A stretch of 64,000 nt of DNA, taken from positions 1 through 64,000 of the forward strand of contig JAJFJN010000011.1 of assembly GCA_021773975.1 (NCBI GenBank), read 5' to 3'. This DNA is from Gammaproteobacteria bacterium. GTDB taxonomy: Bacteria > Pseudomonadota > Gammaproteobacteria > Chromatiales > Chromatiaceae. The notes under the pieces are model-generated. The model worked only from the letters and a program-made list of their open reading frames with translations, was not told where the DNA came from and ran no database searches. Shown piece after piece: positions 18,435-27,474 of this stretch. The stretch's first letter is position 1, and each line of letters starts with the position of its first letter. The position numbers and the translations under genes are program-made.

Positions 18435-19560
18435 ACTCTTTTTTAGCTGATACCACCTTCACAAGGTATTGGCGTGTCTCTTTATAAGGATGCTTGGTAC
18501 GCAGCAGCTCATGCACCCGTTCAGGCGTGCTGCTATTGATAATATGCAGGGCTTTTTTCTTGTTTTTAGCAAATAATTTTAGCACTGTTCCAATGCCACC
18601 ATTGTAGGCAGAAATAACACAGTACTCTCTTGTAGCTGGATTTTTGATTTTACCCAAATAACCTTCTGTATTAAGTAAACCAAGATAAGCCGCGCCCAGC
18701 TCTATATTATGAGCTGGTTCAAACAAGTACTCCTGAGTTGGAATAATGTCTTTACCCTTTGCATAACGGTAAGCATCACGCCCACCTGAACTAGGCACTA
18801 ATTGCATTAATCCATAAGCGGGGGCTGTACTTACAGCAAACATATTGAAATTACTTTCTGTTTTCATCACTGCATAAATCAAACTTGTGCTAACACCATA
18901 CTCACGCGCATAACGTTTAACATATGCTGAATAACGATTGGCCTGCACATTCATATGTCGACTAATCATTTTTATAGTTATTGAGTGTAACGTTCGCTTA
19001 CCATTAGTCGTGTTGATTTTACGTATCAGACGATGCTTATTAACTAAATATTTAGCATACTGCGACACCAGTGATTTGCTTTCTATTGACTGACCACGCT
19101 GATCAAGCACAAGCCCCTGAAGGAATGGCGTACCCTGTAGAGAAGCATCTTTGGTTGAATAGAGATCAACTGCACGCGGGTCATCCGGTGTCAGCAACGT
19201 AGTAATCGCTGCTTTACGCAAACTGACCAATGGGTTGCGATGATCCAGTGTCTCAACAGTAATAACTCCGGCATCAAAATCAACAATTGCACGACTCAGG
19301 TAATTTTGAGTATATTTAACGAAGGTATGCTCTGTTGGCAGTTGCATACCATCGCCCCACTCCCGCTCCAGATTACTGCGAAATCGGTGCATAAAAGCCC
19401 GATACATGGCTACTGGGATATCTCTTTTCGACTCCGTTTGATCACTTTGTGTAACATGCTGATGCACAGGAATATCTTTCAGTGCAAGCGCTAACATCCG
19501 CTCTGAGGAGCAGGACACTAACAAACCGCATGTTATTAGGAGCAGAGAAAAACGTAGCAT
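18421..19560 (-). CDS. mltC: Membrane-bound lytic murein transglycosylase C
   Basis: A 379-residue outer-membrane lipoprotein with lipobox LVSC (C17). The N-terminal domain (about 45-195) is of the MltC DUF3393 type. The C-terminal SLT domain has catalytic E235 in MKTESNFN and the YGLMQLVP and SAYNGG motifs. It cuts glycan strands of peptidoglycan. It is the second lytic transglycosylase of three in the window (mltF, mltC, slt). Confidence 0.92.
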   Translation of the reverse strand: MLRFSLLLITCGLLVSCSSERMLALALKDIPVHQHVTQSDQTESKRDIPVAMYRAFMHRFRSNLEREWGDGMQLPTEHTFVKYTQNYLSRAIVDFDAGVITVETLDHRNPLVSLRKAAITTLLTPDDPRAVDLYSTKDASLQGTPFLQGLVLDQRGQSIESKSLVSQYAKYLVNKHRLIRKINTTNGKRTLHSITIKMISRHMNVQANRYSAYVKRYAREYGVSTSLIYAVMKTESNFNMFAVSTAPAYGLMQLVPSSGGRDAYRYAKGKDIIPTQEYLFEPAHNIELGAAYLGLLNTEGYLGKIKNPATREYCVISAYNGGIGTVLKLFAKNKKKALHIINSSTPERVHELLRTKHPYKETRQYLVKVVSAKKEFRHL

Positions 19561-19737
19561 TTGAATGCTAACCCCCTATCCATTGAAAATCACTCTATTG
19601 GCAAGTCACTATACTGACTAGGGTAGAGGCTCTGGCTTTTTGGTGCAAGCTTCCACAGCATATCTATGACCTGTATTCCACCTCTCCGTTGATCACGTTA
19701 AGATAGAGCATGCCAATCAAACCTAAATATTGAGTCT

Positions 19738-20469
19738 ATGCGCACTCCTCATATCTATACTCATCAAACGCTAACTAATGGGAAGACCATCACGCTAGAA
19801 GAGGCACCATCCCGGCATATCAGTCAGGTTCTACGCCTTCAGCCTACTAATAAACTCACTCTATTTAACGGTAACGGCCAACAATACAATGCCTGTTTAC
19901 AGAGTTGCAGCAAACTAAAGGTAGAGGCCAAAATAACCTCCATCACTGAAAACATCACTGAGTCTCCTATTCAATTCGCCTTAGCACTGGGTATTTCAAA
20001 AGGTGAACGTGTAGATTACGCTTTGCAAAAAGCAGTAGAACTTGGAATAAGCAGTTTTACACCCCTTTTTACGGAACGTACGGTAGTGAAGTTAAAAGGA
20101 GACCGGCTTGAGAAGCGGCTAAATCACTGGCAAAAAATTGCCATCGCCGCCTGCGAACAATCAGGCAGGAATACCATTCCTTCTATTGATGAAGCCCAAC
20201 GATTTGATGACTGGATAGTTAAAGCCAAACAGGGGACGCAATTAATACTTCACCCTGATGCTACATCCTCACTCAACATGCTGCCTGTTCCAGATGAGTC
20301 TGTGCTACTTCTCATCGGCCCCGAAGGGGGATTAAGTAAAAAAGAGATAACCATTGCAGAGGCGAATGGTTTTACGCCAGTAAGGCTTGGACCCAGAGTG
20401 CTACGTACAGAAACAGCACCCATCGCTGCATTAGCGGCCATGCAGGCATTGTGGGGGGATTTTCGTTAA
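19738..20469 (+). CDS. rsmE: 16S rRNA (uracil-1498-N3)-methyltransferase
   Basis: A 243-residue SPOUT methyltransferase that modifies U1498 of 16S rRNA. The N-terminal PUA-like domain (about 1-70) contains LFNGNGQQYNA. The trefoil-knot SAM-binding region has LLIGPEGGLSKKEI (about 187-200) and LGPRVLRTETAPIAAL (222-237). Length is normal. Confidence 0.96.
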   Translation: MRTPHIYTHQTLTNGKTITLEEAPSRHISQVLRLQPTNKLTLFNGNGQQYNACLQSCSKLKVEAKITSITENITESPIQFALALGISKGERVDYALQKAVELGISSFTPLFTERTVVKLKGDRLEKRLNHWQKIAIAACEQSGRNTIPSIDEAQRFDDWIVKAKQGTQLILHPDATSSLNMLPVPDESVLLLIGPEGGLSKKEITIAEANGFTPVRLGPRVLRTETAPIAALAAMQALWGDFR

Positions 20470-20511
20470 ATAGTTGCGCTACAAACCCACCCATTAACAG
20501 CTTGAAGCACA

Positions 20512-21162
20512 TCAGATTCCAGCACCATCATCATGTCCGCCACCTAATATAGCCCTCTTAGTAATAACATGACAGCGCCTACAATTTGCATAACCGCTGG
20601 CAGGAAAAGCCACTTTACCATGGCACTTTCCACACCATTTGCCTTTAAATATTTCTTGCATAGAGAAGATATTTCCACCTATTTTCTTCTTAAATGGTTT
20701 TGGGTGACAGCTGTCACAGCTTAGCCAATAGCTATGTATTCCATGGGGAAAGGCAACATCCGCCATCATAAAAACCTTGGCTTGGAAGAAAATAATATTA
20801 TCAAGGAAGCCTTCATAAGGTACTTCCTCCTCTTCATCTGTCAATGTTCCACGCGGGCGAATAATGCCATCCGTCACCGCTTTATTCCAATTGATCATTC
20901 CTAGGTGATCTTTTGGCATCATCTCAAAGGCAGGTATAGGCTGATCCTCTGACCCTCCGATCTTCTCAAAAGTACCGAAGAACTCCATATCCTGAAGCAA
21001 CTCCTTCAGCATCTCTTCCTGCGAAAGATTACAGTCAGAATCAAGGATCACCGCACACTTACGTGAAGTATCATCTTCTTCAGCCCAGACACTAGTTGCT
21101 TGACTGCATACCAACAGCATCAGCCACACCAGTATCTTAGATGGAGTACAGATAAATTTCAT
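20512..21162 (-). CDS. c7-type triheme cytochrome, periplasmic
   Basis: A 216-residue exported protein (signal peptide about 1-27) with three haem motifs: CDSCH (149-153), CGKCH (177-181) and CRRCH (194-198). Additional histidines in FPHGIHSYW (H140, H143) are the likely distal ligands. The spacing matches the c(7)-type triheme domain. A region before it (MINW...IIRPRGTL, about 89-106) is shared with the next gene. It probably carries electrons in the periplasm; partners are unknown. It is the last of three cytochrome genes read leftward. Confidence 0.88.
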   Translation of the reverse strand: MKFICTPSKILVWLMLLVCSQATSVWAEEDDTSRKCAVILDSDCNLSQEEMLKELLQDMEFFGTFEKIGGSEDQPIPAFEMMPKDHLGMINWNKAVTDGIIRPRGTLTDEEEEVPYEGFLDNIIFFQAKVFMMADVAFPHGIHSYWLSCDSCHPKPFKKKIGGNIFSMQEIFKGKWCGKCHGKVAFPASGYANCRRCHVITKRAILGGGHDDGAGI

Positions 21163-21206
21163 ACAACCTGCCTTAGATTAGAGGTTCAGCTTTATTTATA
21201 ATCCAA

Positions 21207-22106
21207 CTATTTTTTTACCGCAACTCCCGTGGCTTCTATCGCTACCTTTGGTGTCTGATGACAACGATTGCAATCAGTCAGTGGAAAAGCAACTTTTCCG
21301 TGGCAACGACCACACCACTTGCCTTGCACAATCCCTTGCATGGTCATGTTGTTTTTCCCCTTCGCCATAATAAATATACCTGTATGGCAATTTTCACATT
21401 TTAGCCAGTAGGTATGAGCCTTATGGGGAAACAAGACGTCATTTACATAATCACCTTTTGCTGTAATCAGCACATTCATATCAAATGGAGGCAGTTCAGG
21501 TGCACCAATTTTTAGCGAACCCCGTGGTTTTATAATTTCCTTATTTACAATAGCCATCCAATCAATCAAACCAAACTTATCTTTTGGCAGCCCTACCCCT
21601 GCTAATGCCTTAGGATGCTCGCCTCTTCCATACCTATATGCATCCGATGCCGTTTGTGATGGATTACCCATTCCAGCCATTTTTCCTGTAATACTCAAAT
21701 AAATTCCGCTTCTTGGATCATCTGGCCCAAATGTCGGAAGTGCTGGCTTTGGTTTTGGCAATAGAGGCTTTTCAGCTGCTTTCTCAACGACCTTTGCCAC
21801 TACTGGCTGTTGACCGACAGGTTTGATTCCTGCTGCTGTAGCTGGCAGCTTGTTAGGATCTAATACTGTTTGTTTTTCTATAGGTTTAACTTCTATATTT
21901 TCAGCTAAAGCAGTTTTTGACATTGCTACTGAAGGCTGACTTTTTTTCTTTTCTATCACATCTTCAGCAGGCTTAGAAATGTCTGCTTCTGATGATGTTT
22001 GTGTCTGCTCAATGGTATCAGCCTGTTTACAGCTGATGACAAATAGCAAAGGAAATAGAAAAATCGTTAATACAAATTTATTATGTATAGTAGTTAGTGT
22101 TTTCAT
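21207..22106 (-). CDS. c7-type triheme cytochrome lipoprotein
   Basis: A 299-residue putative lipoprotein (signal ending VISC). It has a long Pro/Lys/Glu-rich linker (about 30-135) and a C-terminal triheme domain: C237 (CENCH), C265 (CGRCH) and C279 (CNRCH). The FPHKAH segment supplies distal histidines. The LIDW...IIKPRGSL stretch before the haem domain is homologous to the neighbouring 216-residue cytochrome, so the two are paralogues. The linker could let the haem domain reach away from the membrane anchor. Confidence 0.86.
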   Translation of the reverse strand: MKTLTTIHNKFVLTIFLFPLLFVISCKQADTIEQTQTSSEADISKPAEDVIEKKKSQPSVAMSKTALAENIEVKPIEKQTVLDPNKLPATAAGIKPVGQQPVVAKVVEKAAEKPLLPKPKPALPTFGPDDPRSGIYLSITGKMAGMGNPSQTASDAYRYGRGEHPKALAGVGLPKDKFGLIDWMAIVNKEIIKPRGSLKIGAPELPPFDMNVLITAKGDYVNDVLFPHKAHTYWLKCENCHTGIFIMAKGKNNMTMQGIVQGKWCGRCHGKVAFPLTDCNRCHQTPKVAIEATGVAVKK

Positions 22107-22118
22107 GCTGTGCCTCCT

Positions 22119-22490
22119 CTACTGTGTAGCTGCACTAGCCGTCTTTTTAGGCTGAAACTCTCCAGCATGGCAGCGCTCACAGTAGAGTGCCTCCCATGCA
22201 ATCTGTCCGTTATGACAGACACCACAGGCTTCACCTTCCATAATACGTCGCATAGAAATATTGTTCTCGCCAGCCTTCATAATAAAGATATTTTCATGGC
22301 ACACCTTGCATTTAAACCTGATGCGATGAAACCAATGGGGGAAAACAACTGCTTTTACACCCGCCTTTTCCATACTACTACGCGTTGAGTCCATATAGAT
22401 GTCGGCATATTCTTTGGCAAAAGCTGTTGAAGCTCCCCCAAAAATAAATGCCATAACCAGTAATATAAGCAATATGATTTTACGGGTCAT
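22119..22490 (-). CDS. Small c7-type triheme cytochrome
   Basis: A 123-residue exported triheme cytochrome, using the ATG at 22490 (MTRKIILL signal peptide); an upstream start at 22505 would add only five residues. Haem motifs are CKVCH, CGVCH and CERCH, with FPHWFHRI before the first as distal ligands. It resembles the first half of the hexaheme protein at 22837. The stop lies 12 bp before the next cytochrome gene, so the three are probably one operon. Confidence 0.88.
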   Translation of the reverse strand: MTRKIILLILLVMAFIFGGASTAFAKEYADIYMDSTRSSMEKAGVKAVVFPHWFHRIRFKCKVCHENIFIMKAGENNISMRRIMEGEACGVCHNGQIAWEALYCERCHAGEFQPKKTASAATQ

Positions 22491-22836
22491 AGTTATTCGC
22501 CTCATTATTTTTTAGCCTAACAGTACTTTGCTTTAATGTAAGGGCAGCAAGACTGGGGGCATCCATGGAGAATGCATCCATACCCACCACACCAATCTCT
22601 ATTACAAGAGCGCACAATCCATCCCAACGCCCTTCAAAGTTACTACCTTGTTGACGGTATGTCATTACAGTTCTTGATTCAAGTCAATTTTTAACACGCA
22701 CTGGTTGTTTGGTCAACTATTTTGACACCATGCCAACCATGCAGGCATACAATTCTACTCAACTACTCTATACTTAAATGCGAAATTATGAGTTTACAAT
22801 AGCGTTAAAACCGACCAAAAAGAAAGACTATAGACT
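22491..22836. other. Divergent intergenic region between cytochrome operons
   Basis: 346 bp without a convincing gene, separating the leftward three-cytochrome operon from the rightward hexaheme gene. It holds an FNR-like box (22674-22687) and an inverted repeat GTCAA-CTATT-TTGAC at 22712-22726. Promoters for both directions should lie here. Confidence 0.6.
22674..22687. promoter_or_regulatory. FNR/ANR-like binding site
   Basis: TTGAT-TCAA-GTCAA matches the FNR consensus TTGATNNNNATCAA at 9 of 10 defined positions. It sits between divergent multihaem cytochrome genes, where regulation by an oxygen-sensing CRP-family protein would be sensible. It is about 150-180 bp from either start codon, so the promoter it would serve is not defined. 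Confidence 0.45.
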
Positions 22837-24027
22837 ATGCGTTCATATACTTACAAAGCAAATAAGAAGCTCATTTTACTCTTCTTACTACTGTCCACCC
22901 TCATTAGTACTTGCTACGCCATGGATAGCACGTCATTCCTTCAACAATTTCAATACAACTATGAATCACAAAAATTCAATGATCAGCTGGATCTAATACG
23001 GTTCAATAAAGAGGTTATTCCCAGCGCAGTCTCTGATCTTATTAAAGAAGCCATGAGTGACAAATACATATTTGAAGAGAGGATGCAGCAGCTAAACATT
23101 GCCAGTGCTATCGCTTATATGTACTTGCATTGGCATAAAGATGAGAGTCTCCTAAAAAAAGTCACACCACTGATTCAATCTGAATTAAAAAAGGAGCAGA
23201 AGCGTGTTGCTGAAATAATGAAGTGGAAAAAAGAGGAGCGTTTTCTTGGCAATTTCGTCATGAAACAGCATGAAAAAGAGATGGAGAAACAAGGTCTTCC
23301 CATGGTTCTTTATCCCCACTGGCTACATCGCATCATGTATGAGTGCAAGGTTTGCCATAACGGTATATTTAAAATGAAGCGCTGGGAGAATGATCTATCA
23401 CGACAAAGCATAGAAAATGGCAAGTTATGTGGTGTCTGCCATAATGGAACAGAAGCATTTGCAGCAGCTGACAAATCCAACTGTAATCGCTGCCATATAG
23501 CTGGATCACCAAACGCAGATCATTTACACAACCCGAATAAAGTTAAGCAAGCTGCCATTAAGGAGATCGCAGAAAAAATAGGCGCTAAATGGCGGCCTGA
23601 AAACCTCCCCGATGGAAGGCTTCCCCTTGATCGTTTTCAATTCATTGACTGGATGAAACTAAAGGAGAGCAATGTTTTCACACCCGTAGTATCACTGGAT
23701 AAAAACATTACTGAAGAGATTAGAGATAACAAAATACTTTTTGCCTCAAAAAGTGGCTTTGTCAGTGATGTTGTCTTTGATCATAAAATCCATTCAGACT
23801 GGATCAACTGCGGCACCTGCCATCCTGCCATATTTAAGGATGAACTAGGCGGCAACAAAATGAAGATGACTGATATGTCAAAAGGTCTTTTCTGCGGCGC
23901 CTGCCATGGAAAGGTTTCATTCACTTTCGCAGACTGCCTGAGATGCCATAAAAAAGAGACCGGCAAACTTAGCCTGGATGAATCACGTGTTGAGGATGTT
24001 TTAAAACGGCCAGTGCCACAGCAATAA
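22837..24027 (+). CDS. Hexaheme cytochrome made of two c7-type triheme domains
   Basis: A 396-residue exported protein with two triheme domains. The first has C170 (CKVCH), C198 (CGVCH) and C216 (CNRCH) and resembles the small cytochrome at 22119. The second has C325 (CGTCH), C353 (CGACH) and C367 (CLRCH) and, with its FIDWMK...SL leader (269-287), resembles the cytochromes at 20512 and 21207. It looks like a fusion of both neighbouring types. Residues 30-150 are helical with no haem. Likely role: multihaem electron conduit in the periplasm. A terminator follows. Confidence 0.88.
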   Translation: MRSYTYKANKKLILLFLLLSTLISTCYAMDSTSFLQQFQYNYESQKFNDQLDLIRFNKEVIPSAVSDLIKEAMSDKYIFEERMQQLNIASAIAYMYLHWHKDESLLKKVTPLIQSELKKEQKRVAEIMKWKKEERFLGNFVMKQHEKEMEKQGLPMVLYPHWLHRIMYECKVCHNGIFKMKRWENDLSRQSIENGKLCGVCHNGTEAFAAADKSNCNRCHIAGSPNADHLHNPNKVKQAAIKEIAEKIGAKWRPENLPDGRLPLDRFQFIDWMKLKESNVFTPVVSLDKNITEEIRDNKILFASKSGFVSDVVFDHKIHSDWINCGTCHPAIFKDELGGNKMKMTDMSKGLFCGACHGKVSFTFADCLRCHKKETGKLSLDESRVEDVLKRPVPQQ

Positions 24028-24047
24028 TATTCTATACATTAGTGGAG

Positions 24048-24073
24048 TACTGGCTAAATTTCTTTAGCCAGTG
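24048..24073. terminator. Bidirectional-type terminator between hexaheme gene and pepN
   Basis: ACTGGCTAAA and TTTAGCCAGT form a perfect 10-bp stem with a TTTC loop (24049-24072), followed on the plus strand by a T-rich stretch. It sits between two convergent genes. Confidence 0.75.
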
Positions 24074-24089
24074 CCTCTTTTCCTATTAA

Positions 24090-26720
24090 TCAGCCTGACA
24101 CACTCTTCAAGGCAATTTCATAAACATCTTTAGAAACCCCCTCTACTGCTAAAATACGCTGTAGTTGAGACTGCATCAGCTTCTGCCGTGCGCTATCATA
24201 ACGTCGCCAGCGAGACATGATACGAAGCATTCGGGATGCAACCTGTGGATTAAGCTTATCCAGCTCAAGCACAGCATCTGCTAAAAAAACGTAGCCTGCT
24301 CCATCTGCCGCATGAAACCCAACAGGATTTGTACTACAGAAGGCACCAATCAGGCTACGTACCTTGTTGGGGTTTTTAATAGAGAAAGCAGAATCTTTCC
24401 TCAAGTTCTTTACCCTTACCAGAGTGCCAGGAAGTTTTGATGTTGCTTGTATTGAAAACCATTTATCCAGCACTAATGGGTCATTTCGCCACTTCTCATA
24501 GAATACATTTAATGCACTCTTCCGCTCAGGACAATCATAATTAGCCAAGAGACTCAATGCTGCAATTACATCTGTCATATTATGATTATCCTGAAACTGC
24601 TGAAGACAGAGTGAACGCATCTCGGCATCATTCAGTTGCATCAGATAACTCAAACAGACATTCTTTAACCGACGCTGACCAATATCAGCAGGATCAGGAC
24701 GATAAGCAGCTAAATTTTGGCAGCCCTGATAACAATGCAATAGGTCAGCTTTTAGCGCTGTTGCTATATATTTTTTCAGCGCCTCACTTGCTGTATGAAT
24801 ACCCTCTACATCAACCTCATCCATCTGATCACCAAGATATGATTCTGAAGGAAGCGTTAGCACCTCAGCCAACAGCGCCTGGTCTACTGAGGCATCATTC
24901 AGTGCCTTTTTCACTGCTTCAATATAACCAGAGGGCACTTCAAGTGTTTTACTTTTTATCATATTTAGAATAATGCGCTGAGCTAACACTTGCGCAGCAT
25001 CCCAGCGGTTAAAATCATCTGAATCATTCGCCATGAGAAACATCAGCTCCTCATCACTATAATCATAAAAAACTTTTACTGGCGCAGAAAAACCACGTAG
25101 CAATGACGGTATGGGTTGCTCTTTAATTCCAACAAATGTGAAAGTTTCTACCAATTTACGTAATTCAACTATTTTTGTGCCGGAAGAATGCTTTTGCTCT
25201 CCCTCTTGATGAATGGGCATATCCACTCCCTGGCTATCCAGCAACCCTATAGCCAGAGGAATGTGAAATGGCAATTTATGTTCCTGCCCTGGGGTAGCTG
25301 GACAGGATTGTCTAACAGTAAAAATAAGTGTCTGCTTTTTAGCATCATAATCACTCGTGATGTGCAACTCTGGGGTTCCTGCTTGGCTATACCAATGGCG
25401 AAACTGCTCAAGATCCTGCCCGCTAATATCAGCCATACACTGTGCAAAATCTTCCGTGGTAACCGCCTGCCCATCATAGCGTTCAAAATAGAGATCCATC
25501 GCCTTTCGATATAAATCAGCTCCCAGCAGGTGATGCTGCATGCGCACCACTTCCGCTCCCTTCTCATACACTGTCACTGTATAGAAATTGTTAATCTCTA
25601 TATAAGAATCTGGCCGAATAGGGTGAGCCATTGGCCCTGTATCTTCTGCAAACTGATGGGCACGTAGCAGACGCACATCATCAATACGTTTAACACCACG
25701 AGAACCCATATCTGCTGAAAACTCCTGATCCCGAAATACAGTCAACCCTTCCTTTAAACTCAGTTGAAACCAATCTCGACAGGTTATGCGGTTACCCGTC
25801 CAGTTATGAAAATATTCGTGGGCAATCACTGCCTCTATCCCCTGAAAGTCCTGATCAGTCGCAGTATCTGCTCTAGCCAACACATATTTTGAGTTAAAGA
25901 CATTAAGCCCTTTATTCTCCATCGCCCCCATATTGAAATCATTAACCGCTACGATCATGTAGATATCCAGATCATACTCACGACCATAGTTCTGCTCATC
26001 CCAAGCCATTGCCTTCTTCAATGACTGCAAAGCATACTCACATTTACCAATATTCTCAGACTCAACATAAACCTGTAACACCACGTTACGCCCAGAGCTG
26101 GTCGTATATGAGCCCTCTATATGACACAGATCACCTGCAACCAATGCAAAGAGATAACAAGGTTTTGGGAATGGATCATGCCAAGTCATCATATGACGGC
26201 CATCAGGCAGCTCTTTGCTTTCAATGGGATTACCATTGGAAAGCAAGACTGGATACTGCACTTTTTCAGCCGTTATGCTAGTAGTAAAACAGGCCATAAT
26301 ATCTGGCCGATCAAGATACCAGGTGATACGACGAAACCCTTCTGCCTCACATTGGGTACAGAACATTGCACCCGATTGATAAAGACCTTCAAGTGCCGTA
26401 TTTTTTTGCGGAAAAATCCGCACTGTACTTTCCAGTACAAACTGTTCAGGTAACTCAAAAATTGTCAGCCCTTCATCATCCTGAGCATAGGCATCACAAC
26501 CAAGCACCTCTTCATCCAGCTTGAGTGACACCAGCTCTAACTGCTCACCATGCAGCCGCAAGGCTCCACTTTCTGCATCAGAATTCCTACGCATAAAAAG
26601 AAGCGAACGAACCAATGTAAACTCTTCACCCAGATCAAAGTGCAGCTCTACTTGATCAATATGAAAGTCTGGGGGTTTATAATCCCTCAAATAGACTGTT
26701 TTCGGTGTATCATTCGACAT
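24090..26720 (-). CDS. pepN: Aminopeptidase N
   Basis: An 876-residue M1-family zinc metallopeptidase that releases N-terminal amino acids from peptides. The exopeptidase motif GAMENKG precedes the zinc site HEYFH (H301, E302, H305). The C-terminal helical domain (about 550-876) is of the bacterial PepN type. It converges with the hexaheme cytochrome gene across a terminator. Confidence 0.97.
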   Translation of the reverse strand: MSNDTPKTVYLRDYKPPDFHIDQVELHFDLGEEFTLVRSLLFMRRNSDAESGALRLHGEQLELVSLKLDEEVLGCDAYAQDDEGLTIFELPEQFVLESTVRIFPQKNTALEGLYQSGAMFCTQCEAEGFRRITWYLDRPDIMACFTTSITAEKVQYPVLLSNGNPIESKELPDGRHMMTWHDPFPKPCYLFALVAGDLCHIEGSYTTSSGRNVVLQVYVESENIGKCEYALQSLKKAMAWDEQNYGREYDLDIYMIVAVNDFNMGAMENKGLNVFNSKYVLARADTATDQDFQGIEAVIAHEYFHNWTGNRITCRDWFQLSLKEGLTVFRDQEFSADMGSRGVKRIDDVRLLRAHQFAEDTGPMAHPIRPDSYIEINNFYTVTVYEKGAEVVRMQHHLLGADLYRKAMDLYFERYDGQAVTTEDFAQCMADISGQDLEQFRHWYSQAGTPELHITSDYDAKKQTLIFTVRQSCPATPGQEHKLPFHIPLAIGLLDSQGVDMPIHQEGEQKHSSGTKIVELRKLVETFTFVGIKEQPIPSLLRGFSAPVKVFYDYSDEELMFLMANDSDDFNRWDAAQVLAQRIILNMIKSKTLEVPSGYIEAVKKALNDASVDQALLAEVLTLPSESYLGDQMDEVDVEGIHTASEALKKYIATALKADLLHCYQGCQNLAAYRPDPADIGQRRLKNVCLSYLMQLNDAEMRSLCLQQFQDNHNMTDVIAALSLLANYDCPERKSALNVFYEKWRNDPLVLDKWFSIQATSKLPGTLVRVKNLRKDSAFSIKNPNKVRSLIGAFCSTNPVGFHAADGAGYVFLADAVLELDKLNPQVASRMLRIMSRWRRYDSARQKLMQSQLQRILAVEGVSKDVYEIALKSVSG

Positions 26721-26761
26721 CTGATTTTCCCTTGAATCTATTGATTGTCTAATTAAAGCTT

Positions 26762-27022
26762 ATGTCTAATATTATTGTCTATAGCACTGCATATTGCCCC
26801 TACTGTGTGAGAGCAAAACAGCTACTTAAACGAAAAGGTGCTGAATACAAAGAGGTCATGGTTGACCAAGACCCAAACCTCATGCAGGAGATGATGGAGC
26901 GCACCCAGCGTCGCACCGTACCCCAAATTTTTATCAATGACCAATCGATTGGTGGCTATGATGAATTAGCACAACTGGATACCAAAGGAGAGTTGGATAG
27001 CCTGCTGGGTCTCAATACATAA
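26762..27022 (+). CDS. grxC: Glutaredoxin 3
   Basis: An 86-residue glutaredoxin with active site CPYC (C12, C15) and the conserved TVPQIFI and GGYDEL glutathione-binding segments. It is a dithiol reductant using glutathione. It is divergent from pepN and followed closely by hslR. Confidence 0.96.
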   Translation: MSNIIVYSTAYCPYCVRAKQLLKRKGAEYKEVMVDQDPNLMQEMMERTQRRTVPQIFINDQSIGGYDELAQLDTKGELDSLLGLNT

Positions 27023-27038
27023 TGCCATGAGGGAGCAA

Positions 27039-27422
27039 ATGCGTCTGGATAAATGGCTATGGGCTGCGCGTTTTTTTAAAACACGTAAACTTGCCGTTGA
27101 AGCGATCAATGGCGGAAAAGTACACCTTAATGCACAGCGCACAAAGCCAGGTAAAGAGATCAGCCAAGGCGCGCAGCTACGCATCCATAAAGGCTCATTG
27201 GAATGGAGTATCGAGGTAAAAGTGCTTCCCAAGCAACGCCGACCTGCCTCTGAAGCTGTGCTCTTCTACACAGAGAGTGAAGAGAGCGTAAACAAGCGCC
27301 AACACATAGCATCTGAGCTGCGGGATCAACGCATTGCCACTGGAGGGCAACCAACAGAAACAGAAAAACCGAGTAAACGTAACCGGCGTATGATTCACCG
27401 ATTTACGAGGAAACCAGAGTAA
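27039..27422 (+). CDS. hslR: Heat shock protein 15, S4-domain ribosome-associated protein
   Basis: A 127-residue protein with an N-terminal S4 RNA-binding domain (RLDKWLWAARFFKTRKLA, then GGKVHLN) and a basic C-terminal tail. E. coli Hsp15 binds stalled 50S subunits carrying nascent chains and helps recycle them. The ATG at 27039 is chosen because GAGGGAG lies at an ideal distance; an ATG at 27027 is possible but lacks a site. It follows grxC by 16 bp. Confidence 0.93.
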   Translation: MRLDKWLWAARFFKTRKLAVEAINGGKVHLNAQRTKPGKEISQGAQLRIHKGSLEWSIEVKVLPKQRRPASEAVLFYTESEESVNKRQHIASELRDQRIATGGQPTETEKPSKRNRRMIHRFTRKPE

Positions 27423-27474
27423 CGGCACAGCTACATTAGCCAAACGCTATTCAGCAGCAAATTTCAGCGAACAG

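Noticed and set aside
22712-22753. Sigma-70 promoter for the hexaheme gene (TTGACA at 22722, TACAAT at 22748)
   Set aside because: The spacer is 20 bp, too long to call with confidence.
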